64,000 nt of DNA from Thiothrix sp. (GCA_008015155.1 SSFA01000008.1:351526-415525), one strand, 5' to 3'; positions 53,965-61,386 are shown, counted from the first letter of the stretch. Numbers and translations: made by a program. Notes: generated by a model not told the origin, from the sequence alone.

Positions 53965-55451
53965 AAATACTTTTTACCTCCGTTGGTATAATTCGGATTG
54001 GCGACCATCAAGCCCTCTTTCATGGCTCTAGCAAAAAAGGCTTTTTGCATGTTGCTAATGCGTGTCCGGTCATGGGTTCTACTTCCGGTTTCCTTATTGC
54101 TAATCCGCTTTTGTATCCATAGCCAAGTAGGTTTGACCGAAGGCAAGCATTCACCCGAATTGACTGCTTTTAACCATTCACCGTATAAGCCGTTTTGACC
54201 GTTAGCTAACGGTGTACTAACGGTCTGTGATGGCTCAGGGTCTAAACCAGTTTTTAGACCGTCAGCTAACGGTTTAAGCAGGGTTTCAGAGTCGCTTAAG
54301 CTTGGACTAGCAAACACATCACGCCGCGCTCTGAATTGACCGAAGTCGGACATAGTCGAAGGTGCAGATTGTTTAGCCGTCACAGTGCTAGCCGGTGGAA
54401 AAGTGAAACCGATAGTAGCCTTAGTTTGATGTTCGACCGGCTTGGCTTCGGTCTGGTACTTGAACAACACCGGCTTCAGCTCAGCCTGTGCGGTCATGGG
54501 TGCAACCGCTGGCAAAGCAAAGCCTATGGGCTGCTTTTCGGTGACAAGATTCACGCTTGATTGAGCAAAAGATTCCGGCTTTTCGCGTTCCTTAGCAATA
54601 GCTAGTTCTAGCCCCTCAATAGCTCGCACTGATACACCGTGAGTTTTACTCAGGAAGTGGTGCAGGATTTCAAAGCAGACGGCAACAAACAGAGTAATGA
54701 GTACCACGGCTGTTTTTAAATAGTCCTTATAATCGCCCGTTTCACCCGCTAGGACACGCGCAAGGGTCAGAATGACCGGATTATAAGACTGTGCCTTTAG
54801 TTCATCTTGGCGCTCATACTTGAGCTTGTCACGTTCTATACTGGCCTCGGCTTGTGCCTTATTCGCTGATTGTTCCGAATTGCGCAAAGCTGCAACCTTG
54901 GCGCGGTCGCCATTACAGTGTTTTTCTTTACCCGCTTTTAGCTTTTCTTCACAGCGTGCTAGCGTTTGCTCAGCCTGAGCAATGGCAGACACTAGGCCGG
55001 TATTCGGTGCGCTGGTGGTGGTGTCATGGCTTAAGGTAGATTGATAGGCGCTATTGCGTTCTAGTAGTACGCTGGCCTTCACATCCTGATTAGCGCTTGA
55101 ACTAAAAAACTCAGCAAACAGTGCAAAACCTATGACTGTCGTCACGACTAAGGCCACACTACCAAAGAAGCCAAAGTGTAGATAGGCATGGTGTTTGACC
55201 CAACTCAGGAATAAGGCCATTAAAATGACAATCGACACGGTAAACGCAAAGCCAAACAGGGAAGCAGCATCTTTAAAGTAAGCACTCCACGAAAGCGCGT
55301 CACCTAAGTAAAGATGCTGATTGAATAGCAGATACAGCAGGAAGGTTAGCAGGAAGCCTAGCTTTAAGAGCAATAATCCGCGCTGTTCATGGCTTCGATG
55401 CTGTTCTAATTGGCGCTGCATGATTTCAAGTTGTGTGTTTTTCACTAACAT
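53952..55451 (-). CDS. Four-TM membrane protein with coiled coil and C-terminal domain
   Basis: 499 residues; AGGGGGCGG precedes ATG 55451. Membrane helices at about 26-43, 63-84, 94-115 and 246-266. Residues 155-220 form a coiled coil. After a Pro/Thr-rich linker, residues about 420-499 form a domain (YGEWLKAV, PTWLWIQKRI, AFFARAMKEG) that parallels the first partial gene of the window. I do not recognise a family. Position next to a filamentous-type initiator and a two-TM protein suggests membrane-linked replication or assembly, but that is inferred. Confidence 0.65.
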   Translation of the reverse strand: MLVKNTQLEIMQRQLEQHRSHEQRGLLLLKLGFLLTFLLYLLFNQHLYLGDALSWSAYFKDAASLFGFAFTVSIVILMALFLSWVKHHAYLHFGFFGSVALVVTTVIGFALFAEFFSSSANQDVKASVLLERNSAYQSTLSHDTTTSAPNTGLVSAIAQAEQTLARCEEKLKAGKEKHCNGDRAKVAALRNSEQSANKAQAEASIERDKLKYERQDELKAQSYNPVILTLARVLAGETGDYKDYLKTAVVLITLFVAVCFEILHHFLSKTHGVSVRAIEGLELAIAKEREKPESFAQSSVNLVTEKQPIGFALPAVAPMTAQAELKPVLFKYQTEAKPVEHQTKATIGFTFPPASTVTAKQSAPSTMSDFGQFRARRDVFASPSLSDSETLLKPLADGLKTGLDPEPSQTVSTPLANGQNGLYGEWLKAVNSGECLPSVKPTWLWIQKRISNKETGSRTHDRTRISNMQKAFFARAMKEGLMVANPNYTNGGKKYLWIA

Positions 55452-55460
55452 AGCCGCCCC

Positions 55461-55712
55461 CTAAATCAACAAAGCATTTAAGAGTGTGCTTAAGAGTGCT
55501 AAGAAGCCTACCACTTGGTAAGTCTCAAAGAACCACAACACCACTAAACTACTGAATAGGCATAAAGGTAAGTGCAAGCCAGCGAATACCAAAGCCGACA
55601 AGAAACCGAATTGCTCAGCAATGAACACCACTTTCAACAGTGCAAAAATAAACGCCGCTAGTGCTGTAAATTTCACGGCATAAGGCAAGCTACGGGATAA
55701 GGTGAGGTTCAT
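55461..55712 (-). CDS. Small two-TM protein
   Basis: 83 residues. Two or three membrane helices: 10-32 (YAVKFTALAAFIFALLKVVF), 37-58 and 62-82. The start codon overlaps the initiator stop by one base (TAATG), so translation is coupled. Small hydrophobic proteins are common in filamentous phages, but no coat-protein features such as a charged C-terminus are seen. Unknown. Confidence 0.6.
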   Translation of the reverse strand: MNLTLSRSLPYAVKFTALAAFIFALLKVVFIAEQFGFLSALVFAGLHLPLCLFSSLVVLWFFETYQVVGFLALLSTLLNALLI

Positions 55713-56983
55713 TACGCCACCTCCTTGAGCACCACTTGCGCGGGTGTAGCTTCTTCCAAGAGGTCGAATACAAACTCTTTCAGGCCACTGGTACGGCTCA
55801 ACAGGTCAATAATCTCTGAATCGCTTAAGCCTTTATCCTTTAGGGTTCTAAGCAATCGACCATAGGTATGCTTAGCCCAATGAACTTTTTTTGATAGCAA
55901 TAACCCCTTTTCGCGCTTGAACTGTGCACGCTGCCAGCTTTGAATGGCTTGCAAGTCTCGGTGTGCCCTTAATTGCTCCATGATGGTACGGACATTAGAA
56001 CGACCTGAGCAAAAGTATTCATCGGGTCTGAGCATCACATCAAGGGGAATCGTGCGACCGCTGGCTTTGCGGCTCATTTCATGTTCAATCCGAATCCATC
56101 CCCTATCGACCGATTCCGGCTCTGCCATCGCCCCCAAGAGCTGTTTACCTTTTTCATATACTCGGAAGAAGTCATCTGAACTTTTGCGGTTGCCAATATA
56201 AGCGGTCAAGCCTGCAGGACAATGTTTAAGCGGGTCATAGGCTTCTGAACTAATATTCCCACAGGCTAAATCAGACCAATCCCCCGCCGTCGTGAAGGTT
56301 TGTCTCATTAGCGGGTTACGCTGTGCATCGGACTTGAATAGCCCCTCATTTTTGGCCTGTTTAAACAGCATTGGCACGGTATACCCCTGTTCCTTGGCAT
56401 AGTCCCCACTGAGGTCTAAGGCAATGTCTACGCGACTGATACGCCATTCGGCTAGCAGTAGGACGTTGTAGAGTTCTAACCATAAAGCTGGATATTCAAG
56501 CTGCAGGACTTTGCAGCCCACCCCGGTTAATTCAAACAACCCCCCTTTGTTTCTGCCTCCTTCGGAATAGGCGATATTGCCCACCGTCAAATAATCATTG
56601 TCACGCCAGATTTTGATCGAGGCTGAAACGTCGTAACCGTGCAAGCCTTTCTCTGTCCAGTGCACTTTCATTCCCGCTTCTTCTAAGATGCCGGTGCAGT
56701 GGTCATCTTGAGCAATCACGCCCCGTTCTGGACTGGTGGTTAATTCGCCCATTGTGTCACGATAGCTTTTTAGGTCGTTGGTAGTGACGCGCAGCCAATC
56801 AATCGCGGTAATACTTTCTTGATTATTAAAAGAAGGTTTCTCTAACTTATTGATTTTCTCTGATTCTTCATAACCCCCCGTATTACAGTACGGGGTCGGT
56901 TTCGCGCCTAAAACCGCTACCAGTGGGCGCGTCTGAACAGACTTTAAGGGGTGGTCGGTGTTATAGATGGTGGTGCGGTTCAT
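55712..56983 (-). CDS. Replication initiator of the filamentous-phage type (Rep_trans/RstA-like)
   Basis: 423 residues from ATG 56983, which has GGAGGTG 6 bases ahead; an in-frame start at 57004 is less supported. The family shows ITAIDWLRVTT near the N-terminus, GVGCKVLQL, RISRVDIALDLSGDYA near residue 190 and WIRIEHEMSRKASGRTIPLDVMLRPDEYF. This is the layout of the replication initiation factor family of filamentous phages and CTX RstA, which nicks and starts rolling-circle replication. A catalytic Tyr cannot be assigned with certainty by eye. It forms a coupled operon with the small genes on both sides. Confidence 0.85.
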   Translation of the reverse strand: MNRTTIYNTDHPLKSVQTRPLVAVLGAKPTPYCNTGGYEESEKINKLEKPSFNNQESITAIDWLRVTTNDLKSYRDTMGELTTSPERGVIAQDDHCTGILEEAGMKVHWTEKGLHGYDVSASIKIWRDNDYLTVGNIAYSEGGRNKGGLFELTGVGCKVLQLEYPALWLELYNVLLLAEWRISRVDIALDLSGDYAKEQGYTVPMLFKQAKNEGLFKSDAQRNPLMRQTFTTAGDWSDLACGNISSEAYDPLKHCPAGLTAYIGNRKSSDDFFRVYEKGKQLLGAMAEPESVDRGWIRIEHEMSRKASGRTIPLDVMLRPDEYFCSGRSNVRTIMEQLRAHRDLQAIQSWQRAQFKREKGLLLSKKVHWAKHTYGRLLRTLKDKGLSDSEIIDLLSRTSGLKEFVFDLLEEATPAQVVLKEVA

Positions 56984-57105
56984 GCTTGCACCTCCACCGG
57001 ACAAACGCCATCTTCAAACTCATTGGTTAGTTCTACAATGCGTTTCGCCTCGGCTTGGTCAGTAAGGCTAGGTGAAGTTTGGGTTTTGTTTGTGTTAGCA
57101 TTCAT
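56980..57105 (-). CDS. 41-residue protein preceding the initiator
   Basis: ATG 57105 with AAAGGA upstream; TGA overlaps the initiator ATG (ATGA). The sequence is acidic: TSPSLTDQAEAKRIVELT, then NEFEDGVCPVEVQA. It also hosts the GGAGGTG ribosome binding site of the initiator, so it may act as a translation-coupling leader. No known family. Confidence 0.55.
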   Translation of the reverse strand: MNANTNKTQTSPSLTDQAEAKRIVELTNEFEDGVCPVEVQA

Positions 57106-57182
57106 GTTGCTAGTTCCTTTGAAATTAAGTGTTAATCGGTATTTAGCACGGCTTAAAGAGTCGGGAAACTCAATAAGCCCTT

Positions 57183-57211
57183 AAAGGGTCGGCCTTCGGG
57201 TCGGCCTTTTT
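57183..57211 (+). terminator. Terminator hairpin with TTCG loop upstream of the initiator gene
   Basis: GTCGGCC-TTCG-GGTCGGC with an AAAGG/CTTTTT extension; the T run is on the plus strand. The leftward genes do not need a plus-strand terminator here, so an antisense transcript over the leader is possible (a TTGAAA box lies at 57119). The remainder of 57106-57279 shows nothing clear. Confidence 0.65.
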
Positions 57212-57279
57212 CGTTTATGCAGCCTCACTTTTTAAGCAATTGGCTGCATTTGAATTCAGCGCTTAATGGTCGGGCGCTT

Positions 57280-57444
57280 TTAAGCAGCTTGTAATGCTTC
57301 AAGTTTTTGATTCACTTGCCGTTCTAACGCCTCAAATTGCGCCAATAACTCTGGGGTCATACTCGCTTTGTGTTGAGCAAGTAAAACCAATTGGTCAGCG
57401 ATCACGCCCCAATCGTTTAAGTTCTGTTCTTTCTGTGTGTTCAT
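57280..57444 (-). CDS. 54-residue helical protein
   Basis: ATG 57444 with AGAGGA 6-7 bases ahead, a very good ribosome binding site. The sequence MNTQKEQNLNDWGVIADQLV... ends in LEALQAA and is almost all helix. No family recognised. It lies between the RHH gene and the initiator leader on the same strand. Confidence 0.6.
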   Translation of the reverse strand: MNTQKEQNLNDWGVIADQLVLLAQHKASMTPELLAQFEALERQVNQKLEALQAA

Positions 57445-57482
57445 CTGTATTCCTCTACTGGTTCGCTGGTAATAAGTAACGC

Positions 57483-57659
57483 TTAATTGATTTCTTCACT
57501 GGGCTTCTGTTCTTCGGCCTCCTTTTGCTTTGCATATCTAACTATTTCGTTAATCACCCCTGCGATTGAACGACGCTCTTGCTTTGCCTTCTCTTTCACC
57601 CATTCCAGCAAGGTAGGCTCTAAGCCAATGCTGAAACGCTTTTTTGCTGTTTCTGTCAT
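57483..57659 (-). CDS. Ribbon-helix-helix protein
   Basis: 58 residues from ATG 57659, which has GAGGTG 6 bases ahead. KRFSIGLEPTLLEWVKEKAKQ followed by RRSIAGVINEIVRYAKQ is a short beta strand and two helices, as in RHH repressors. It probably binds the repeats upstream (57671-57738) that lie between it and the divergent RHH gene. Its downstream neighbours may be in its operon. Confidence 0.7.
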   Translation of the reverse strand: MTETAKKRFSIGLEPTLLEWVKEKAKQERRSIAGVINEIVRYAKQKEAEEQKPSEEIN

Positions 57660-57670
57660 ACCACACCTCA

Positions 57671-57738
57671 GAACCACCGTGGTTCATAAAAATAGATTAG
57701 ATCACCGTGGTTCATTGCTGTCAACACCACAATGGTTC
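57671..57738. promoter_or_regulatory. Three operator-like repeats between divergent RHH genes
   Basis: GAACCACCGTGGTTC at 57671-57685 is a nearly perfect palindrome. The half ATCACCGTGGTTC recurs at 57701-57713 and ACCACAATGGTTC at 57726-57738. Spacing is about 25-30 bp. They lie between the two RHH genes, so they are likely binding sites of one or both proteins. The -10 and -35 boxes are not clear. Confidence 0.65.
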
Positions 57739-57750
57739 AAAATGCACTGC

Positions 57751-57972
57751 ATGGAATCAGTACGTGATTACCCTCAAATGAAAATCAGGCTTTCACCAGA
57801 CTTGAAAGCACTGATAGAAGAATCAGCAAAGGCAAACAATAGAACCCTAAACGCTGAGATAACCGCACGCCTTGAACAAGCCTTAAAAGGTAATGAGTTA
57901 AACAACTGTGTATCTGAGGAACGACTGAGGGAAATCATCAGAGAAGAACTAGCCAAAGCGGGCAAAGGGTAA
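57751..57972 (+). CDS. Arc-type ribbon-helix-helix protein
   Basis: 73 residues from ATG 57751; ATG 57742 would add three residues and neither has a good ribosome binding site. RDYPQMKIRLSPDLKALIEESAKANNRTLNAEITARLEQALKG is the Arc signature. A C-terminal extension (CVSEERLREIIREELAKAG) may mediate oligomers. It is the only clearly rightward protein gene of the element, divergent from the other RHH gene, and probably represses both promoters. A terminator follows. Confidence 0.8.
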   Translation: MESVRDYPQMKIRLSPDLKALIEESAKANNRTLNAEITARLEQALKGNELNNCVSEERLREIIREELAKAGKG

Positions 57973-57997
57973 GCGGTTTAACCTGTTGATTTTCCTT

Positions 57998-58020
57998 AAA
58001 AGGACGAAATTCGTCTTTTT
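57998..58020. terminator. Bidirectional terminator after the Arc-type gene
   Basis: AAAAGGACGA, loop AAT, TCGTCTTTTT: 10-bp stem with one G-T pair. T on the plus strand and A/T on the other side make it usable in both directions, ending the Arc-type gene and the leftward small-gene row. Confidence 0.8.
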
Positions 58021-58105
58021 GAATAAAGGAATCCTTAGATGCGTACTTGCTTCTGTTTGCGCTGAATTACCGCTTCTTTGAAAACTGCTGACATTTCGCC
58101 GCCGA

Positions 58106-58342
58106 TCAATGGTGGCTAGCCCGTCGCAAATCCTCATAAACGCGGCTCATTTCTTCCACAGTCATATCAGGTGATAGAGTGGCTGGAACATTGTCGCTAT
58201 GGGCCACTAGTCGATCAGGGGCATTAAGGCCGTGCAACTTAGCCAGCGCTGAAGCCGCCGCGACCATTGCAGTCGGGTTGCGCTTTGCCAACGCCAGCGC
58301 GTAAGATTTTTTATACATCGCGTCCAGTTGCTCAATGGTCAT
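58106..58342 (-). CDS. Small phage-type protein, weak terminase-small-subunit resemblance
   Basis: 78 residues. SYALALAKRNPTAMVAAASALAKLHGLNAPDRL resembles helical segments of phage small terminase subunits, in which a short KLHGL motif follows a helix. It is much shorter than a usual small terminase. The C-terminus is acidic. The next gene starts one base before its ATG. If the resemblance holds, the element could redirect packaging, but I rate this as weak. Confidence 0.4.
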   Translation of the reverse strand: MTIEQLDAMYKKSYALALAKRNPTAMVAAASALAKLHGLNAPDRLVAHSDNVPATLSPDMTVEEMSRVYEDLRRASHH

Positions 58343-58597
58343 TCAAAACACCTCTCTTAACTGCACCACAGCACCAGCATCAACCGGCTTGAAGTGCGCA
58401 AAGGCGCGTTCATGCAAAGCATCTCTGGCTTCCCCCTCCAGCCGTGGCAGATATTCGCCGTTGCATTCAATGCCTGTTACCTCTGGGGAGAGGTCACGAT
58501 CAGGCGCAACAAAAACACGCATAATCATCAGTGGTTCTTTTTGAGATGATAGTCGCGCTTCGATAGCGGATACCCGCTTTTTAAGTGATTGTTTCAT
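58343..58597 (-). CDS. Small phage-type protein
   Basis: 84 residues. A coiled N-terminus (KQSLKKRVSAIEARLSSQ) is followed by IMRVFVAPDRDL and GIECNGEYLPRL. The KKRVSAIEARL start is shared with the next gene upstream (TKRIAKLEAV), which suggests related small proteins. Such pairs are common near phage packaging genes. Function unknown. It overlaps the upstream gene by 17 bp. Confidence 0.5.
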   Translation of the reverse strand: MKQSLKKRVSAIEARLSSQKEPLMIMRVFVAPDRDLSPEVTGIECNGEYLPRLEGEARDALHERAFAHFKPVDAGAVVQLREVF

Positions 58598-58817
58598 TTG
58601 TCACCCTTATAACGCGCTGTAAGCGTTTTAGATAGTCGGTTTCAAACGGCTCAGTATCTTCCTTATAACGTGCTGGATTCGCCAGCATGTCGGCAACCAG
58701 TTTTTTCAAGTAGCTGCTCTCGAACATTTCAGGGTCAAGTTCCGCCGCGTCAAGCACCGCCGCTGTAGGTATTACGGCTTCCAGTTTGGCTATGCGCTTG
58801 GTTAGTGTTCTATTCAT
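58581..58817 (-). CDS. Small phage-type protein
   Basis: 78 residues, starting NRTLTKRIAKLEAVIPTAAV with a short coiled coil as in its downstream neighbour. The rest is acidic and helical. It overlaps both neighbours (4 bp and 17 bp). Function unknown. Confidence 0.5.
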   Translation of the reverse strand: MNRTLTKRIAKLEAVIPTAAVLDAAELDPEMFESSYLKKLVADMLANPARYKEDTEPFETDYLKRLQRVIRVTNETIT

Positions 58818-59068
58818 GTCTGTTGCACCTCTAATGCCTCCAAGCGCTTCTCTAAAACCTCACGTTCATGGGCTTGGCCTAATAAGTTCAGCAAGTACCC
58901 AAAACGGGTAGCATCCTGAGTCCCTATTTTTCCGGCTCGTGCATCCCTATAGACCGCTGCGAGTTCGCGCCGGATGGCTGCGGCATTCTGTAAGTTAATT
59001 TTAGGGGGCGGGGTATCCGCTGGAATCAGCTCTGCACTTGAGCTAGTACCGTGTTGTTTTTTACTCAT
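58814..59068 (-). CDS. Small phage-type protein
   Basis: 84 residues. A disordered N-terminus (SSSAELIPADTPPPKINL) is followed by NAAAIRRELAAVYRDARAGKIGTQDATRFGYLLNLLGQ, a stretch frequent in small phage-encoded proteins, and a final coiled part. It overlaps the next gene by ATGA. It is the first gene after the origin-like array, which separates it from the helicase. Function unknown. Confidence 0.55.
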   Translation of the reverse strand: MSKKQHGTSSSAELIPADTPPPKINLQNAAAIRRELAAVYRDARAGKIGTQDATRFGYLLNLLGQAHEREVLEKRLEALEVQQT

Positions 59069-59140
59069 TACGCACCTTTTAAAGAACCCACAGGATGCAC
59101 CTCTAAAACTTGATTAATAATCAAAATTCTATCTTAGTAT

Positions 59141-59280
59141 TTGGGGAAAACTTTAGGGTTTGGGGATTTGGGGAACTTGGGAATATATATATATTCCCCA
59201 AGTTTCCCAAATCACCCTCAGTACCTTTTACCCAAATTTCCCAAACTTTACCCAAACCTTTCCCTAAAACTTACCCAAGA
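59141..59280. repeat. G-run/C-run array around an AT core, probable replication origin
   Basis: Five G-runs of three or four (59143, 59156, 59162, 59170, 59179) in repeats of the type TTTGGGGA lie left of the AT core at 59182-59195. Eight C-runs (59196, 59206, 59215, 59231, 59240, 59251, 59262, 59274) with CCCAAA-type spacing lie right of it. ACTTGGG and CCCCAAGT form an inverted repeat around the core. It starts exactly at the stop of the helicase gene. Staphylococcal satellite origins are iterons around an AT-rich region just 3' of rep, and this layout is the same. G-quadruplex formation is possible on both strands. No protein is encoded here. Confidence 0.7.
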
Positions 59281-60822
59281 CTAATCGTAGCCTTCTACCC
59301 AACAACTCTTTGAGACCTCCCTTGGATTGCACTTGGCCTTAAGCCTTTCACCGTCAATTACTACAAAGCCTTTTCTAATGAGTGGTGGCAACAGGTCTTT
59401 TTCAGCATAACTTGCATATTTAGCAGCCCCATTAATTGAGCAACGATTAGCCCATTGTTGGATAGTGATACCAGCCGATGCGGTCGGATTCCTTTGTTGT
59501 TCCTCTGTTAAATCCAAGAGTGCGTCAAAAGCTTTGGCCTGCTTTGATGACAACTTACCTAGCTGTACACCCGTCAAGTCATCATTAATACTTGTTTCCG
59601 CTAAGTAGGCGCTATAGGTTGGCCTCCCCTCAAAAGTCCAGCCATCCAAAGGAATACCATTAAGCAAAAAGCGTTTAGTACCTAATGCATCAGTATCTTT
59701 AGCTTTAGTCCCCATCATGCTAATAACGCCCTCTTCACTTCTCATGGCTCGCAGCTCTACATCAAGAGCACCTTTTAAGGCTACGCTCCCTCTTGCCCGC
59801 TCCTGCGTGCTGTGTCCGGTATGGTGAATAATCAGAATAGTGAGTTCAGGATAGGCGGCTTTTATCTTGTCACAGGCTTGAATATAGGCAGTCATGTCTC
59901 TGGTGCTGTTTTCGTCCCCTGACATGGTTCTATTCAGGGTATCGAGTACCAATAAGCGCGGTTTGATGACTTGCTGGAGTGCGTCGATAACGTCCGTGGT
60001 ATCGTCTGGTAATAAACAAGCACGATCTGCCAGTAAGAAATAGTCAGCAACATTTCCCGCACATTCAGGCGCATTTTGCACCCAAGCTGCGACCCGACGG
60101 CGTAAACCTTCGCGCCCTTCACCTGCAAAATAAATGACTGAACCTTGATTAACCTTTTGCCCGTGCCAATCACTACCCGATGCAATGCATAGGCTTAGAT
60201 CAACCGCTATAAAGCTTTTGCCGCAGCCACTAGCCCCATAAAGACAAGCTAAACTGTTCGCTTCGAGAGCGCCCTCAATCAGCCAATTAACGGGCTTGGG
60301 TGCTGATATATCGCGCCATGCACTGAGCTTGAACTTTGCCTCGTTGCGCTGCGCTGTCAGTGAATCAATCAGCGTTCGCGCATCGCTTAGAATGTCATCT
60401 AGCGGCCTGTTATCGGCTTCGCCTTGTTGGACAATACTGGTGAGTTGGTAAGCCTTGCGACGGCGTGATTCATCAAAGAGTGCTTTAGCGAGTCCCTTGA
60501 TAGCATCAAGCGAACTATAGTTGAACGCCTCCTTGCATATTCCTGCGATAGCACCCAAGCCGCCTATATCATTAATGAGCTTACGGCCTGCCAGTCGATT
60601 GCATAGCATATCAGGCGTACAAATAGCGCCCTCCACGATCATGCTAGCCACTGAGCTATAGATAGCTTGATTGGTCGGATTGTAAATATCGGCAATCGTG
60701 AAGGGTTTCAATGAGTCAAAAGCCGTTCTCTGTGCTTCCAGTCCATCACCGGATAGGTTAATGAGCGCACCAATAAGGGCACGCTCCATCTCTACCAAGA
60801 TGTATTGTTGGTTCGCATCCAT
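59281..60822 (-). CDS. DnaB-N plus RepA-like AAA ATPase (replication helicase)
   Basis: 513 residues with AGGGG before ATG 60822. Residues 1-120 resemble the DnaB N-terminal domain (VEMERALIGALI, LAGRKLINDIGGLGAI). The ATPase core has GASGCGKS at 196-203, VIYFAGEGREGLRRRV, Walker B LLVLDTLNR near 290 and ILIIHHTGHS near 330, as in RepA/AAA_25 replicative helicases. It should open the origin array directly behind its own stop and load replication. Upstream lies the small basic gene at 60826. Confidence 0.85.
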   Translation of the reverse strand: MDANQQYILVEMERALIGALINLSGDGLEAQRTAFDSLKPFTIADIYNPTNQAIYSSVASMIVEGAICTPDMLCNRLAGRKLINDIGGLGAIAGICKEAFNYSSLDAIKGLAKALFDESRRRKAYQLTSIVQQGEADNRPLDDILSDARTLIDSLTAQRNEAKFKLSAWRDISAPKPVNWLIEGALEANSLACLYGASGCGKSFIAVDLSLCIASGSDWHGQKVNQGSVIYFAGEGREGLRRRVAAWVQNAPECAGNVADYFLLADRACLLPDDTTDVIDALQQVIKPRLLVLDTLNRTMSGDENSTRDMTAYIQACDKIKAAYPELTILIIHHTGHSTQERARGSVALKGALDVELRAMRSEEGVISMMGTKAKDTDALGTKRFLLNGIPLDGWTFEGRPTYSAYLAETSINDDLTGVQLGKLSSKQAKAFDALLDLTEEQQRNPTASAGITIQQWANRCSINGAAKYASYAEKDLLPPLIRKGFVVIDGERLKAKCNPREVSKSCWVEGYD

Positions 60823-60825
60823 ACG

Positions 60826-61086
60826 CTACCCCTGTGACTTGTCCAAAAACTCGCATAAGTGGGATACCCATGCTTGCGCTATCGCTGCCCGTCGGTATCG
60901 CCCTTTCAGGTGGCGAGCATGGGCGCGGATAGACTGATCAAGGACACGAATATTTAAGCGGGGTCTAAAGTTGGTGCTATAATCACTCTCAGTTTCTTTG
61001 TTTTTGCGCCCGTTCCCTATGCGGGCTTTTTCTTTTCTGCTAAGAGCAACCCCATTCTCGTGAGGGTAGCTATTCAGTAAATCCAT
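60826..61086 (-). CDS. Small basic protein upstream of the helicase
   Basis: 86 residues. Basic: KEKARIGNGRKNKE, then RLNIRVLDQSIRAHARHLKGRYRRAAIAQAW, so nucleic-acid binding is likely. It ends 4 bp before the helicase start. The gene region also contains a plus-strand promoter and terminator pair (60975-61031). I do not recognise a family; it could be a primase-like or immunity-type gene of P4-like elements, but the sequence does not show it. Confidence 0.5.
   Translation of the reverse strand: MDLLNSYPHENGVALSRKEKARIGNGRKNKETESDYSTNFRPRLNIRVLDQSIRAHARHLKGRYRRAAIAQAWVSHLCEFLDKSQG
60990..61031 (+). ncRNA. Candidate antisense small RNA
   Basis: An extended -10 box TGCTATAAT at 60975-60983 is followed about 25 bases on by a hairpin with arms GCCCG (61008-61012) and CGGGC (61022-61026) and a T run. 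A transcript of about 40 nt would be antisense to the small basic gene. P4 uses a short RNA (CI) to control its replication genes, so a comparable role is possible; this is an inference. The -35 region is weak. Confidence 0.35.
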
Positions 61087-61095
61087 ACGATTAAC

Positions 61096-61386
61096 CTAGG
61101 CGGCCTCCCCTGCTGTTTTTTTGGGTGCAGGTGGAATGCCTGTTTCACGTAGCTGGTGAATATAAACAGCATCCCAGACTGAAACACGAACACCGTATTT
61201 AATAGGGCGCTTAATTCGGCCTTGTTCGACATATAACCAGAACGTGGATAAGCCTAAACCTAAATAGGCCGCGCTTTGATTTGCCCGGACATTCCCGACT
61301 TGTGGAAAGTTTTCCGCTGCAATTTTATTGAAATGTAAGCGCTCAGCTTGGCGTTGGGCGCGGGTTTGTTGTGTAACTTCTGTCAT
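61096..61386 (-). CDS. AlpA-like HTH regulator
   Basis: 96 residues. NQSAAYLGLGLSTFWLYVEQGRIKRPIKYGVRVSVWDAVYI is the AlpA/MerR-type HTH: eAAyLGxxxSTFw..v..G..p.P.k.g.RvsvW. AlpA-type proteins regulate integrase and excision in P4-like elements. It is the last gene before the helicase block and lies upstream of the small basic gene by 9 bp. The C-terminus (PPAPKKTAGEAA) is flexible. Confidence 0.85.
   Translation of the reverse strand: MTEVTQQTRAQRQAERLHFNKIAAENFPQVGNVRANQSAAYLGLGLSTFWLYVEQGRIKRPIKYGVRVSVWDAVYIHQLRETGIPPAPKKTAGEAA

Noticed and set aside
58106..58342. Firm assignment as terminase small subunit
   Set aside because: The resemblance covers only one short helical stretch and the protein is too short; kept only as a possibility.
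59110..59313. Rightward open frame of 67 codons over the repeat array
   Set aside because: Its residues are simply the translation of the G/C-run repeats, it has no ribosome binding site and lies opposite the leftward operon.
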